DNA of 64,000 nucleotides, from the NCBI GenBank assembly GCA_020073525.1, contig JAIQFA010000001.1, positions 1 through 64,000 on the forward strand. The letters are read 5' to 3'. Source of the stretch: Terriglobia bacterium. Lineage in GTDB: Bacteria > Acidobacteriota > Terriglobia > Terriglobales > Acidobacteriaceae. The position numbers and the translations under genes were made by a program. The notes below the pieces were generated by a model. The model did not search any database and was not told the origin of the DNA. It saw only the letters and a list, made by a program, of their open reading frames with translations. Position 1 is the first letter of the stretch; each line of letters starts with the position of its first letter. This document shows positions 41,621-49,858 of the stretch, one piece after another.

Positions 41621-42892
41621 TTATTTTGGCATCAGCTCGGCCACGGTCAGCTGATCGGCTTTCCGCAATTCGGGGAAGAGCCACGCCCAGGTGGCAATCA
41701 CCAGCAGGGTTCCCACTCCTCCGAGGACGACGGCGGGCACGGTGCCGAACCATTGCGCGGTCAGTCCGGACTCGAACTCGCCTAACTCGTTCGACACTCC
41801 AATGAAAAGAAAATCTATGGCATTAACCCGCCCGCGCATCTCGTCGGGAGTGGCGACCTGAATCAGGGTGGCTCGGATGATCACGCTTACCATGTCGCTG
41901 GCGCCTAGCAGGAACAGGGCTGCGAGCGAGAGGACCAGGCTGCGCGAGAGTCCGAAAATGATGGTCAGCAGGCCGAATGCGGCTACGGTGAAGAGCATTG
42001 TCAGGCCGGCGCGACGACGGATCGGACGATGGGCCACCACGATTGCCATCAGGGCGGCGCCTACTCCGGGAGCACTGCGCAGGAGCCCGAGGCCCCATGG
42101 ACCGGTGTGCAAGATTTCTCGGGCATAGATCGGCAGCAGTGCCACTGCTCCGCCTAGCAGGACTGCAAACATGTCGAGCGAGATCGAACCCAGAATCAGC
42201 TTCTTCTCCCAGATGAAGCCAAAACCTGCCAGCACGGTGCGCAAGCTTGTAGGCTCCCTCTCGGCTGGTTCCTTTCCCGGCGAAGTGGGTAGCGGGTGGA
42301 TGCGGAGAGTGAGGATGGTCGAGATGATGGAGACGGCCACGGCGAGGGCATAGACCGCTTCCGGGCCGTGGAAGAGCGCATAGGCGATTCCCCCAAGGGC
42401 CGGGCCGGCAATGGTTGCCATTTGGAAAGTGCTCGCATTCCAGGCGACGGCATTCGGAAAATGCTCTTCGGGAACCAGATGGGGGAGGATGGCGCGGCTA
42501 ACGGGAAAGTTGAAGGAGCGGAAGATGCCGAGTAGAACGAGGACAACGTAGATCCAGTGAACCGAGTGTGGGGTGCGCCAGCTGATGGCGAGCAGAAGCG
42601 CCGAGCAGAGGCCGAAGCCGGCGTAACACCACATCAGCAGTTTGCGGCGGTCGAAGATATCGGCGGCGTGTCCGGCGAACAGAAACAGGACAATGCCCGG
42701 TAGAAACTGGGCCAGCCCTACATAGCCGAGATCGATCGGCCGCTTGGTGATCTCGTACACCTGCCATCCCACCGCGACGGACTGCATCTCCAGGGCGACG
42801 ACGATGAAGAAGCGCGCGATCGTGTAGGAGACGAAGTTGGGATAGGTGAAGGCGACCCGCCCGGCAAGCCGGGGGTCTCGGGAAGTGAGCAT
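41621..42892 (-). CDS. MFS transporter, DHA3 type
   Basis: A 423-residue protein with about 12 helices. 'FIVVALEMQSVAVGWQVYEITKRPIDLGYVGLAQFLPGIVLFLFAGHAADIFDRRKLLMWCY' carries the loop 2-3 motif, and 'MRGRVNAIDFLFIGVSNELGEFESG' is typical of MFS_3 exporters. It belongs to the same broad family as the transporter at 12713 but is not closely similar. It stands between a repeat and a short heptad array. The substrate is unknown. Confidence 0.88.
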   Translation of the reverse strand: MLTSRDPRLAGRVAFTYPNFVSYTIARFFIVVALEMQSVAVGWQVYEITKRPIDLGYVGLAQFLPGIVLFLFAGHAADIFDRRKLLMWCYAGFGLCSALLLAISWRTPHSVHWIYVVLVLLGIFRSFNFPVSRAILPHLVPEEHFPNAVAWNASTFQMATIAGPALGGIAYALFHGPEAVYALAVAVSIISTILTLRIHPLPTSPGKEPAEREPTSLRTVLAGFGFIWEKKLILGSISLDMFAVLLGGAVALLPIYAREILHTGPWGLGLLRSAPGVGAALMAIVVAHRPIRRRAGLTMLFTVAAFGLLTIIFGLSRSLVLSLAALFLLGASDMVSVIIRATLIQVATPDEMRGRVNAIDFLFIGVSNELGEFESGLTAQWFGTVPAVVLGGVGTLLVIATWAWLFPELRKADQLTVAELMPK

Positions 42893-42916
42893 TCCTTATT
42901 ACTTTGCCACAGAATC

Positions 42917-42944
42917 AGCTCTTAGCTGTCAGCTCTCAGCTCTC
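42917..42944. repeat. Heptad repeat (AGCTCTC type)
   Basis: Four units, AGCTCTT, AGCTGTC, AGCTCTC, AGCTCTC, followed by AGGAAAATC. The CTCAGGAAAATC end is shared with the left arm at 38918-38952. No clear opposite arm remains. It lies between the MFS gene and larB. Confidence 0.75.
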
Positions 42945-42981
42945 AGGAAAATCTCTTGGGTCCGGTTTTCAGCTCGCCAGT

Positions 42982-43743
42982 CTACCTTCGGTTAATCAGG
43001 GACGCTACATAGCCGGCCCCAAATCCGTTGTCAATGTTGACGACGCTGACGTTGGAAGCGCAGGAGTTCATCATTCCCAGCAAAGCGGCGAGCCCTTCGA
43101 AAGCTGCACCATAACCTACGCTGGTTGGAACGGCAATTACCGGCACTCCGACAAGGCCGCCGACTACGCTGGGGAGAGCGCCTTCCATCCCGGCGCAGAC
43201 TACAATCACGCGCGCCTTGGCGAGCGCTCCGCGATGCGCCAGCAGGCGGTGGATGCCTGCGACTCCGACATCATAAATGTGCTGAACCTTGTTGCCCATC
43301 AATTCGGCGGTGACGACTGCCTCTTCGGCAACTGGAATGTCGCTGGTTCCCGCCGATACGACTGCAATCACGCCTTTGCCGTGCTGCTTGCGATCGCGCT
43401 TGAGCACGATCGCGCGCGCCAGTGGACGATACTCCGCGCGATCCACCGTGGCGGCAACGGCGGCATATTGCTCTTCGGTCGCTCGCGTGGCCAGCACATT
43501 GCCGCCGTGGTCGGCGAGGCGACGGAAGATTTCCGTTACCTGCTGCGGCGTTTTGCCCTGGGCAAAAATCACCTCGGGCATGCCATGGCGCAGGGCGCGA
43601 TGATGGTCAATTTTGGCGAAGCCGAGGTCCTCAAAGGGTAGATGACGCAGGCGTTCCACGGCGTCGTCGGGGGAGAGCCGCTTTTTTCGAACCTGCTCGA
43701 ACAGTTGGCGAAGGGCCTGGGAGTTCATAGATTCAGACGTCAT
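42982..43743 (-). CDS. larB: Nickel pincer cofactor biosynthesis protein LarB (AIR carboxylase-like)
   Basis: LarB carboxylates and hydrolyses nicotinic acid adenine dinucleotide in the synthesis of the Ni-pincer cofactor of lactate racemase. The N-terminal '[22 protein letters not shown]...[29 protein letters not shown]' and C-terminal PurE-like '[22 protein letters not shown]', '[28 protein letters not shown]' and '[12 protein letters not shown]' define the family. 253 residues. No larA, larC or larE is adjacent, so the rest of the pathway must lie elsewhere or be absent. Confidence 0.92.
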   Translation of the reverse strand: MTSESMNSQALRQLFEQVRKKRLSPDDAVERLRHLPFEDLGFAKIDHHRALRHGMPEVIFAQGKTPQQVTEIFRRLADHGGNVLATRATEEQYAAVAATVDRAEYRPLARAIVLKRDRKQHGKGVIAVVSAGTSDIPVAEEAVVTAELMGNKVQHIYDVGVAGIHRLLAHRGALAKARVIVVCAGMEGALPSVVGGLVGVPVIAVPTSVGYGAAFEGLAALLGMMNSCASNVSVVNIDNGFGAGYVASLINRR

Positions 43744-43759
43744 TGTAGATTGTGTGGCA

Positions 43760-43808
43760 GTAGAGACGCGGCTCGCTTCGTTTCAGACGTGGCAAGACGC
43801 GCCTCTAC
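43760..43808. repeat. GTAGAG...CTCTAC inverted element
   Basis: GTAGAGACGCGGC at the left and GCGCCTCTAC at the right bound a 49-bp imperfect palindrome of the same family as 28578-28660. It lies in the roughly 295-base gap between larB and the transglycosylase gene, where I see nothing else definite. Confidence 0.7.
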
Positions 43809-44038
43809 CATCATGCCTGCACACGCTTTTTCGCCGGCAAATGCCAAAGAAAATCACTTCTTTTCAGTTACTTACACAGATTACTCCAGTGGTTCTACAC
43901 CCTTCGGAGAGATTGCCCATCGCTCCGGCGCGCCCTATAATCGCGGTACTCTGGTTCTGGATTCTCTGGGCAGGTGTTTGGGTAGGTAGAGGTAGGCCCT
44001 CCAGTATAAGTGTGTCTTTTGGCCGATCTTAAACCCGT

Positions 44039-44869
44039 ATGTCGAAACGCCTGCAAATCGCGCTGATGGCAAGCCTAACCGCGACCTCCTTTCTTTCCAC
44101 ACTCTTTTCGCCTGTGCCGGCTCGCGCGCAGTCGGGATCTATCACTCCCACTACCGATGAATCGGGCCGCAAGGTTTACGTTAACGGTGATGCTCCTTCC
44201 GCTGCTTCGAGGGGTGAGACTTCCACCTCGGCACGCTCTCCGTTGGTTTATTGGAGCGTGACCGAACATCGTTTCAAGCCGGTTCCGACCAGCGGCGCGG
44301 TGATGCGTGCGGCGCGCTCGGCGGCTTCGGAAGTCAATACCTACCTCGACGGCAGAGCGCAGACTCACCAGACTCTGAACCGCGCTTTTACGCAGGAGGA
44401 TATCGATGCCGCCATTGACCAGGCGGCCGCGCGCCACAATGTGGATCCAAACCTGGTACGGTCGGTGGTCAAGGTGGAGTCGAATTTCAATCCCAACGCG
44501 GTTTCGCGCAAGGGCGCCATGGGGCTGATGCAGTTGATGCCCTCAACCGCCCGTTCGCTCAATGTTTCCAATCCGTTTGACCCGCAACAAAACGTGGATG
44601 CCGGGGTTAGGCATCTAAGGAGACTGTTGGATAGCTACGGCGGCAACGTTCGCCTGAGCCTGGCAGCCTATAACGCCGGTTCCGGAGCGGTGGCGCGGAG
44701 TGCGGGCGTTCCGCGCTTCAGAGAAACGCAGAACTACGTTCGCCGAATCACGAATTTGTACAACGGCGGCAGCGAACCAGGCTCGTACATTATTGGCAAC
44801 CCGGTGCATGACCCGGTCCACGTGCAGCGCGATGCTCGAGGCGTGCTGTACATCAGCAACACGGAATAA
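44039..44869 (+). CDS. Lytic transglycosylase (SLT domain)
   Basis: A signal peptide (LQIALMASLTATSFLSTLF...ARAQ) leads to a 276-residue periplasmic protein. The SLT domain covers residues about 120-240, with 'LVRSVVKVESNFNPNAVSRKGAMGLMQLMPSTA' containing the catalytic Glu (VES) and 'LRLSLAAYNAGSGAV'-like sequence at its end. It cleaves peptidoglycan glycan strands to 1,6-anhydro ends. The first mature 80 residues resemble a DUF4124-like 'RKVYVNGD' region. The next gene is also a cell-wall hydrolase. Confidence 0.93.
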   Translation: MSKRLQIALMASLTATSFLSTLFSPVPARAQSGSITPTTDESGRKVYVNGDAPSAASRGETSTSARSPLVYWSVTEHRFKPVPTSGAVMRAARSAASEVNTYLDGRAQTHQTLNRAFTQEDIDAAIDQAAARHNVDPNLVRSVVKVESNFNPNAVSRKGAMGLMQLMPSTARSLNVSNPFDPQQNVDAGVRHLRRLLDSYGGNVRLSLAAYNAGSGAVARSAGVPRFRETQNYVRRITNLYNGGSEPGSYIIGNPVHDPVHVQRDARGVLYISNTE

Positions 44870-44902
44870 GAATTAGCTCTCGCGTGGTAGCGGGAGCAAA
44901 AG

Positions 44903-44975
44903 CATTGAATCATTGAATGATTGAGTCATTGAACCATTGACCCAACACCTTAATGACTCAATGTCTCAATGATTC
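44903..44975. repeat. Inverted octad array (CATTGAAT type)
   Basis: Left arm: CATTGAAT, CATTGAAT, GATTGAGT, CATTGAAC, CATTGACC (44903-44942). Right arm: AATGACTC, AATGTCTC, AATGATTC (44952-44975). Units are 8 bp, unlike the 7-bp arrays elsewhere. The right arm ends six bases before the amidase ATG, so it would lie over the ribosome-binding region. Confidence 0.85.
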
Positions 44976-44981
44976 AATAGC

Positions 44982-47312
44982 ATGAAGACCCAGGCTTCTA
45001 CGACCCTAACTCGAGGCGGCCGCGCCTTTCGCCTTGGCGCAGCGCTCTTGCTCGTGCTGCTGCCGCTGGTTTCCGCGTCCGCTCGCGTGCGCCACAACGA
45101 TGCCTGGGCTCGTCAGCAGTTCGCCAAAGCGGAACGAATGCGGGAGGCTCTCAATGGCCGTCCCGTGGGCGAACGCACTCGCCGCGAATACCAGCATGTA
45201 ATTGACTCGTACCGCCGTGTGTACTTTGGCTCCCCCGCGTCGTCGAAGGCGGACCCGAGCGTGGTGGCAACCGCCGAGTTGATGGTCGAAATGGGGCGGC
45301 GCTTTGACGACAACAAGATCCTTCGCGGCGCAGTCGACGAGTACCGCTTTCTTCGCAAAGAGTATCCCGGCAGCAAATATCGCTTCGATGCGCTGTTCAC
45401 GATCGGCGAGATCTACAAAGACGATCTCAACGATCCCGAAGAGGCGCGCACGACCTTCCAGGACTTTCTGCACCGGTATCCGCGCAACCGCCTCGCCGAT
45501 GACGCCCGCTCCGCGGTGAAGGAAATCGACGCTGAGGCGGACGAAATGGAACACGCGGCGCAGAAAGCGGCGCACAAGCCACGGTCGAATGCCAACGCGA
45601 GCGCCAGCGACGATGATGCCGAATCCGCGAATGCCGCGAGCGTTCGCCGCAGCGCGCTGCCCCGCGTTACCGGAGTTCGCCACTGGTCCACGCCCGACTA
45701 CACTCGCGTTGCCATCGACGTTGAGCGGGAAGTAAAGTTCGGCTCGCAGCGTATCTCGCATCCCGACCGCATTTTCTTCGACCTGCGCGACACCAAACTG
45801 GCCTCGACCCTGGTTGGCAAGACCTTCGACGTTGATGACGGCTTCTTGAAGAAGATTCGCGTGGCTGAATTTCAGCCCGGCCGGACGCGTATTGTGCTGG
45901 AAGTCGACGATCTCGCGAGCTACGAAGCTTTCCTGCTGCCGGATCCATACCGGCTCATTATTGATGTTCACGGGAAGCAGAACCGGGCGGCGTTAGTTGC
46001 CAAGGCTTCCGATGGGAAAGTTCGTCCCGCTCCGGATACATCCACCTCGGCTTCCGCGGAATCGGACGACAATGCGGGCGAGCCGGCGGATTCATCGAAC
46101 GCAGACGTAAAACCCACGGAGCGGAAGGCGCAGCCACAATCCGACAAGGATGTGGTTGGTTTTACGAAACCCGCCCCCGTCGAAACCGACTTGCCCGCCG
46201 AAGATGCCAGCGCGGATTCCAAGCCGCCCGATTCTGCGAAGCCGGCGAATGGCGTGGGAGTGATTAAGACGACGGTTGCGGTCAAAGGTTCCAATCGCAG
46301 GATTCCAAAGACGATCGTCGAGGCGGAAGACAGAGCACCGACAAAGGTCGCCACGCTGGAGCATGAAAAGATTCGCCCCGAAGAAACGCCGCGCGATGTC
46401 GACAACGTCTCTGGCGCAGACGAAACCAAGCTGGCGAAATCAGATTTGCCTTCGTCATCAAAATCTCCATCTTCTTTGCGCCGAAAGAAATCCCGCTCAG
46501 CCGCGACGGCTCCCGACACCGCGGACCTTCATCCTGAGACCCGCGAAGCGCGCCCCACTGCTGCCGGTGACCGGTCCTTAATTCGCGCCCTTGGCTTGAA
46601 AATAGGCAAGATCGTCATCGACGCCGGACATGGCGGCCATGACACGGGCACCATCGGCCCCAACGGCCTGCTCGAGAAGGACCTGGTGCTCGATGTGGCC
46701 AAGCGCCTCGGGCGGTTGCTCGAGTCGCGGCTCGGCGCCGAAGTAATCTACACGCGCCAGGACGACACTTTCATTCCCCTCGAAACCCGCACCGCCGTTG
46801 CCAACCGCGAGCGAGCGGACTTGTTCATCTCGATCCACGCCAACTCAAGCCGTGATTCCGATGCGCGTGGCGTCGAAACCTACTACCTGAATTTCACCTC
46901 GTCGCCGGAAGCGCTGGAAGTAGCCGCCCGCGAAAACGCGGTGTCGGAGAAATCGATCCACGAATTGCAGGACCTGGTGAAGAAGATTGCGCTGAAGGAA
47001 AAAATCGAGGAGTCGCGCGAATTCGCCGGCGACGTGCAGGAATCCCTCTATGGCGGGCTGGCCCTGAACAATGCGGGTATTCGCAATCGCGGGATCAAGA
47101 AAGCGCCCTTCATTGTGCTGATCGGGGCCAATATGCCTTCGATCCTGGCCGAAATTTCGTTCGTGTCGAATCCCACCGACGAGCGCAAGCTGGAAACTTC
47201 CGAGCACCGTCAGCGTATCGCCGAATCGCTCTACCGCGGCGTCTCGAAGTATGTCAGCGGCTTGAGTGGCGTGAAAGTCGCGAGCAAACTCGATAAGCAC
47301 GAAGGCCAGTAA
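44982..47312 (+). CDS. N-acetylmuramoyl-L-alanine amidase with AMIN domain and TPR-like N-terminus
   Basis: Of 776 residues, the first 40 include a signal peptide, and residues about 60-180 form helical TPR/BamD-like repeats (AVDEYRFLRKEYPGSKYRFDALFTIGEIY). Residues about 225-335 are an AMIN domain ('WSTPDYTRVAIDVEREVKF', 'PYRLIIDVHG'). About 200 residues of Ser/Pro/Lys/Glu-rich linker precede the zinc amidase at 545-765 ('KIVIDAGHGGHDTGTIGPNGLLEKD', 'RADLFISIHANSS', 'ILAEISFVSNPTDE' with catalytic Glu). It removes stem peptides from peptidoglycan. No SPOR or LysM is seen. Confidence 0.94.
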   Translation: MKTQASTTLTRGGRAFRLGAALLLVLLPLVSASARVRHNDAWARQQFAKAERMREALNGRPVGERTRREYQHVIDSYRRVYFGSPASSKADPSVVATAELMVEMGRRFDDNKILRGAVDEYRFLRKEYPGSKYRFDALFTIGEIYKDDLNDPEEARTTFQDFLHRYPRNRLADDARSAVKEIDAEADEMEHAAQKAAHKPRSNANASASDDDAESANAASVRRSALPRVTGVRHWSTPDYTRVAIDVEREVKFGSQRISHPDRIFFDLRDTKLASTLVGKTFDVDDGFLKKIRVAEFQPGRTRIVLEVDDLASYEAFLLPDPYRLIIDVHGKQNRAALVAKASDGKVRPAPDTSTSASAESDDNAGEPADSSNADVKPTERKAQPQSDKDVVGFTKPAPVETDLPAEDASADSKPPDSAKPANGVGVIKTTVAVKGSNRRIPKTIVEAEDRAPTKVATLEHEKIRPEETPRDVDNVSGADETKLAKSDLPSSSKSPSSLRRKKSRSAATAPDTADLHPETREARPTAAGDRSLIRALGLKIGKIVIDAGHGGHDTGTIGPNGLLEKDLVLDVAKRLGRLLESRLGAEVIYTRQDDTFIPLETRTAVANRERADLFISIHANSSRDSDARGVETYYLNFTSSPEALEVAARENAVSEKSIHELQDLVKKIALKEKIEESREFAGDVQESLYGGLALNNAGIRNRGIKKAPFIVLIGANMPSILAEISFVSNPTDERKLETSEHRQRIAESLYRGVSKYVSGLSGVKVASKLDKHEGQ

Positions 47313-47363
47313 ACCCCGCGTGGTGCAAACCCAGTTGCTGGTGGAGAGCCGGGCGTCCCCGCC

Positions 47364-47385
47364 CGGCTGAACCCTTCGACTTCGC
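47364..47385. repeat. Palindromic intergenic repeat (AGCCGGGCG type)
   Basis: GAGAGCCGGGCG-TCCC-CGCCCGGCT lies around 47346-47371 in the 240-base gap after the amidase gene. A degenerate relative with GGCGTCCCCGCCC is at 48137-48150. Boundaries are approximate. Confidence 0.45.
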
Positions 47386-47553
47386 CAGGGCAGGCTCGCG
47401 AGACGCCCGTTCCTCCATGCCTTGTACCCCGATACCGTGACATTGGTAATGTTCCGTTTGTTTTTTCGATGGCACAAACAAACAGGGCTGAGCTATCGTG
47501 TCGCAGCTATGCTCGAAACGGGAGGAATACGGGTCGGAAGCGCAAACACCATC

Positions 47554-47988
47554 ATGAAACTGGTGGTCTGCTGCGTTTTGATTACACTGTGTGTGGTCGC
47601 GCAATCCCCCAACTCTTCGGCGGAAGGTGCCAAACTGGTCGCGCTCGAGCGCATGTGGAACCAGGCTCAGCTTGTCCGCGATGCGTCTGCTATCGCCGGC
47701 ATGATCGGCGATAAGTTCATCAATACCGAATACGACGGGGAAGTCAGCGATCGTGGCAAGTTCCTGGCGGATTTCGCGGACCCTAAGTTCCAACCCGCCA
47801 TCATGAGTATCGATGACGTGAAAGTGGAGATATACTCGGGCACGGCGATCGTGACCGGCACTTATCACACGAAAGGCACCTACGGTGCCAAGCCCTACGA
47901 ACATTTTGGACGCTTTACGGATACTTGGGTGTTTCTGGATGGCAAGTGGCTGTGCGTCGCTAGCCATACCAGCCTTTTGAAAAAGTAG
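47554..47988 (+). CDS. Secreted NTF2-like protein (DUF4440/SnoaL-like)
   Basis: The ATG at 47554 gives 'MKLVVCCVLITLCVVAQSPNSS', a signal peptide, and a mature cone-shaped NTF2 fold: 'LVALERMWNQAQLVRDASAIAGMIGDKFINTEYDGEVSDRGKFLADF', 'VKVEIYSGTAIVTGTYHTKG' and 'FGRFTDTWVFLDGKWLCVASHTSLL'. 144 residues. DUF4440 proteins are common as exported small proteins of unknown role. Nothing nearby indicates a function. Confidence 0.85.
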   Translation: MKLVVCCVLITLCVVAQSPNSSAEGAKLVALERMWNQAQLVRDASAIAGMIGDKFINTEYDGEVSDRGKFLADFADPKFQPAIMSIDDVKVEIYSGTAIVTGTYHTKGTYGAKPYEHFGRFTDTWVFLDGKWLCVASHTSLLKK

Positions 47989-48299
47989 CCCTCGTGCCGG
48001 GCACCTTCCGCGCCGAATTATCAAGCTCCGGCCCGCAGTGTCCTTGCGAAGACGATCAATATCACCATCCGCGCTCTCACCAGCCGCCACTGCATCGCCC
48101 CCGGCCTCGCAATAGCCTTAGTTTGTGGAAGGCCGAGGCGTCCCCGCCCGTCCAAGGTCGCGTAGGGACGACCGCCCCCGGTCGTCCAAGCCGAGCGCAG
48201 CTCGGCTCGGCTTCATCGCGGCTGCGGGTCGTCTCAGGGTGGAAACTTTCCCGAGCTGCCAGTAGTCTAATGCAGTAGTAGAGGTGTGTTTTCTTTCGA
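47989..48299. other. Repeat-filled intergenic region
   Basis: These 311 bases hold two palindromic repeats: a degenerate GGCGTCCCCGCC hairpin at about 48129-48152, and the GTAGGGACG composite at 48162-48212 with CCGAGC-GCA-GCTCGG, matching 33118-33160. I see no gene here and no clear promoter. Confidence 0.6.
48162..48212. repeat. GTAGGGAC composite palindrome, copy 2
   Basis: GTAGGGACGACCG-CCCC-CGGTCGTCC followed by AAG and CCGAGC-GCA-GCTCGG. The second palindrome and its spacing match 33118-33160; the first differs in its core but stays self-complementary, so its two halves have changed together. Confidence 0.75.
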
Positions 48300-49442
48300 A
48301 TGAAATTCCTGCGACAGCTTTGTATAGTCTCTCTTTTTTGCGTTGTGGCGCTCGCCACCGAGCCACCCGCCACGGCTCCGGCTGCGGCGACCTCGGCTCT
48401 TCCCTCCGAATTTGCCGGTTGGCAGGTGAAGGGCGACGTGGCCAAAAGCGACGACCCCGCCGCTGCCGATGCCGCGAATGCTCCGGTCCTGAAGGAATAC
48501 GGCTTCTTGCGATTGGAGAAGGCAACCTATACTCGCGACGACGGCCGCAATCTCACGGTCAAGGCTGCCGTGTTTGAAGATACCAGCGGTGCTTACGGCG
48601 CTTTTACCTATTACTACTCCCCCGAGATGGGCGAGGAGAAAATTGGCGGGCAGGCGGCTTTTCTGAACAACCGCGTGCTGTTCTACCAGGGGAACGTACT
48701 GGTGGATGCCGTATTCGACAGGATGAGCGTGATGTCGGCGTCGCAGCTGCGCCAACTGGCTGGACTCCTGCCACAGGCTGCGGGCAACAAGGGTAACCCT
48801 CCGGCACTGCCAACCTATCTTCCGAAGCGGGATTTCGAGAAGAATACGACCAGGTACATCCTGGGTCCGGTCGGGCTCGATCGGATCGGGTCGCCTCTAG
48901 CGGGTTCGACGGTAGATTTCAAATCCGGCGCCGAAGTCGTGATCGGCAAGTATGCCGCGGCCGCGGGCGATGCCACGTTGATGCTGATCGAATATCCGAC
49001 ACCGCAAATTGCCGCGGAAAAGCTGAAAGAAATTGATGCCTCACACCAGGTGACCCAGCAGCAGCCGGGAGTCGCATCCATTGTTGATGTGGGCCCGTTC
49101 TTCGACACGCGCACGGGTCCGATCATTGTGATTGCGGCGGGTCCGCTTTCAAAAAGCGAAGCCAGATCGCTGATGTCGTCGATCAGCTATGAGGCCGACG
49201 TCACGTGGAACGAAAACACCTACGTGAGCAAGAAGGACAACTTGGCAAACTTTTTGTTCAACGCGATTGTTCTTTGCGGAATTGTCGTCGGCTTGGCGCT
49301 GGTTGCGGGAATTGCATTTGGTGGGTTGCGAATCCTCATAAAGCGGCTTTTTCCCGACTCCGTGTTCGATCGCTCGGAGGCGATGGAATTCATCTCCCTG
49401 CACCTGGAAGACGACTCCCAGCCGCTGCCTCGGAAGCGGTAA
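48300..49442 (+). CDS. Exported protein of DUF6599 type with C-terminal membrane helix
   Basis: A 380-residue protein with a signal peptide (LRQLCIVSLFCVVALA). The body includes 'LKEYGFLRLEKATYTRDDGRNLTVKAAVFEDTSGAYGAFTYYYSPEMG', 'KRDFEKNTTRYILGPVGL' and 'GDATLMLIEYPTPQIAAEKLKEI', a two-part layout I associate with DUF6599 of acidobacteria. A transmembrane helix (NFLFNAIVLCGIVVGLALVAGIAFGGL) is near residue 335, with a short cytoplasmic tail. No enzyme motif is recognised and the function is unknown. Confidence 0.8.
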   Translation: MKFLRQLCIVSLFCVVALATEPPATAPAAATSALPSEFAGWQVKGDVAKSDDPAAADAANAPVLKEYGFLRLEKATYTRDDGRNLTVKAAVFEDTSGAYGAFTYYYSPEMGEEKIGGQAAFLNNRVLFYQGNVLVDAVFDRMSVMSASQLRQLAGLLPQAAGNKGNPPALPTYLPKRDFEKNTTRYILGPVGLDRIGSPLAGSTVDFKSGAEVVIGKYAAAAGDATLMLIEYPTPQIAAEKLKEIDASHQVTQQQPGVASIVDVGPFFDTRTGPIIVIAAGPLSKSEARSLMSSISYEADVTWNENTYVSKKDNLANFLFNAIVLCGIVVGLALVAGIAFGGLRILIKRLFPDSVFDRSEAMEFISLHLEDDSQPLPRKR

Positions 49443-49568
49443 GTCACTCAATCCAATGTCGTTAGCGTCGAAAACTGCCGAATTTGCTGATTTTTGACCT
49501 CGTTTGTCGACTTGTGGACGCACCATGTAAGTTGTTGAAACTAAGACCATTTAAGCCATAAATTTTGC

Positions 49569-49692
49569 TTGACACTGCGGTTTTAAGGCTCATAAGATTC
49601 CCGCAGAAAGTTCTGATGGATAAAACCTCCGTTAGGACTATTCTCCCTTGAAAGAAAAGGCCGCCCAAGTTGCCGGGTGGCCTTTTCGTTTT
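49569..49692 (+). ncRNA. Candidate small RNA with own promoter and terminator
   Basis: TTGACA at 49569-49574 and TAAGAT 18 bases later form a promoter-like pair. About 85-90 bases downstream a strong hairpin (GAAAAGGCCGCCC at 49654 against GGGTGGCCTTTTC to 49687) is followed by GTTTT. The stretch between has no convincing reading frame. This is the layout of a short regulatory RNA of about 90 nucleotides. Alternatively the hairpin may only end the upstream DUF6599-type gene. Confidence 0.4.
49654..49692 (+). terminator. Factor-independent terminator
   Basis: The 13-base arms GAAAAGGCCGCCC and GGGTGGCCTTTTC pair with one mismatch around a short loop, followed by GTTTT. It lies 210 bases downstream of the DUF6599-type gene. 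Confidence 0.8.
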
Positions 49693-49697
49693 AGAGC

Positions 49698-49783
49698 AGT
49701 TCTCAGTTCCCGGTTCTCAGTCGGCAAGAATGACGGGTTTGGGTTTTACTGAGAACTGAGAACTGAGAACCGGGAACTGAGAA
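49698..49783. repeat. Inverted heptad array (CTGAGAA type) with 24-bp perfect stem
   Basis: Left units AGTTCTC, AGTTCCC, GGTTCTC (49698-49718); right units CTGAGAA x3, CCGGGAA, CTGAGAA (49749-49783). The right arm contains the exact reverse complement of the left over 24 bp and has two extra units. The same unit occurs at 4-31 and 35342-35369. Confidence 0.9.
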
Positions 49784-49858
49784 CTTGTTTCGGAACTGCT
49801 GAGTGCTTGCGTGCGTATCACAACAGAGACAAAATTTGTGTAGCCCGGAGGAGAACCG

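Larger units (their letters stand above)
49443..49858. other. Intergenic region with candidate sRNA and inverted heptad array
   Basis: These 416 bases contain a promoter-like pair, a factor-independent terminator and the inverted CTGAGAA array, each listed separately. The remaining parts (49443-49565 and 49790-49858) show no gene; the latter holds the AGGAG-type ribosome site of the next gene. Confidence 0.6.
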
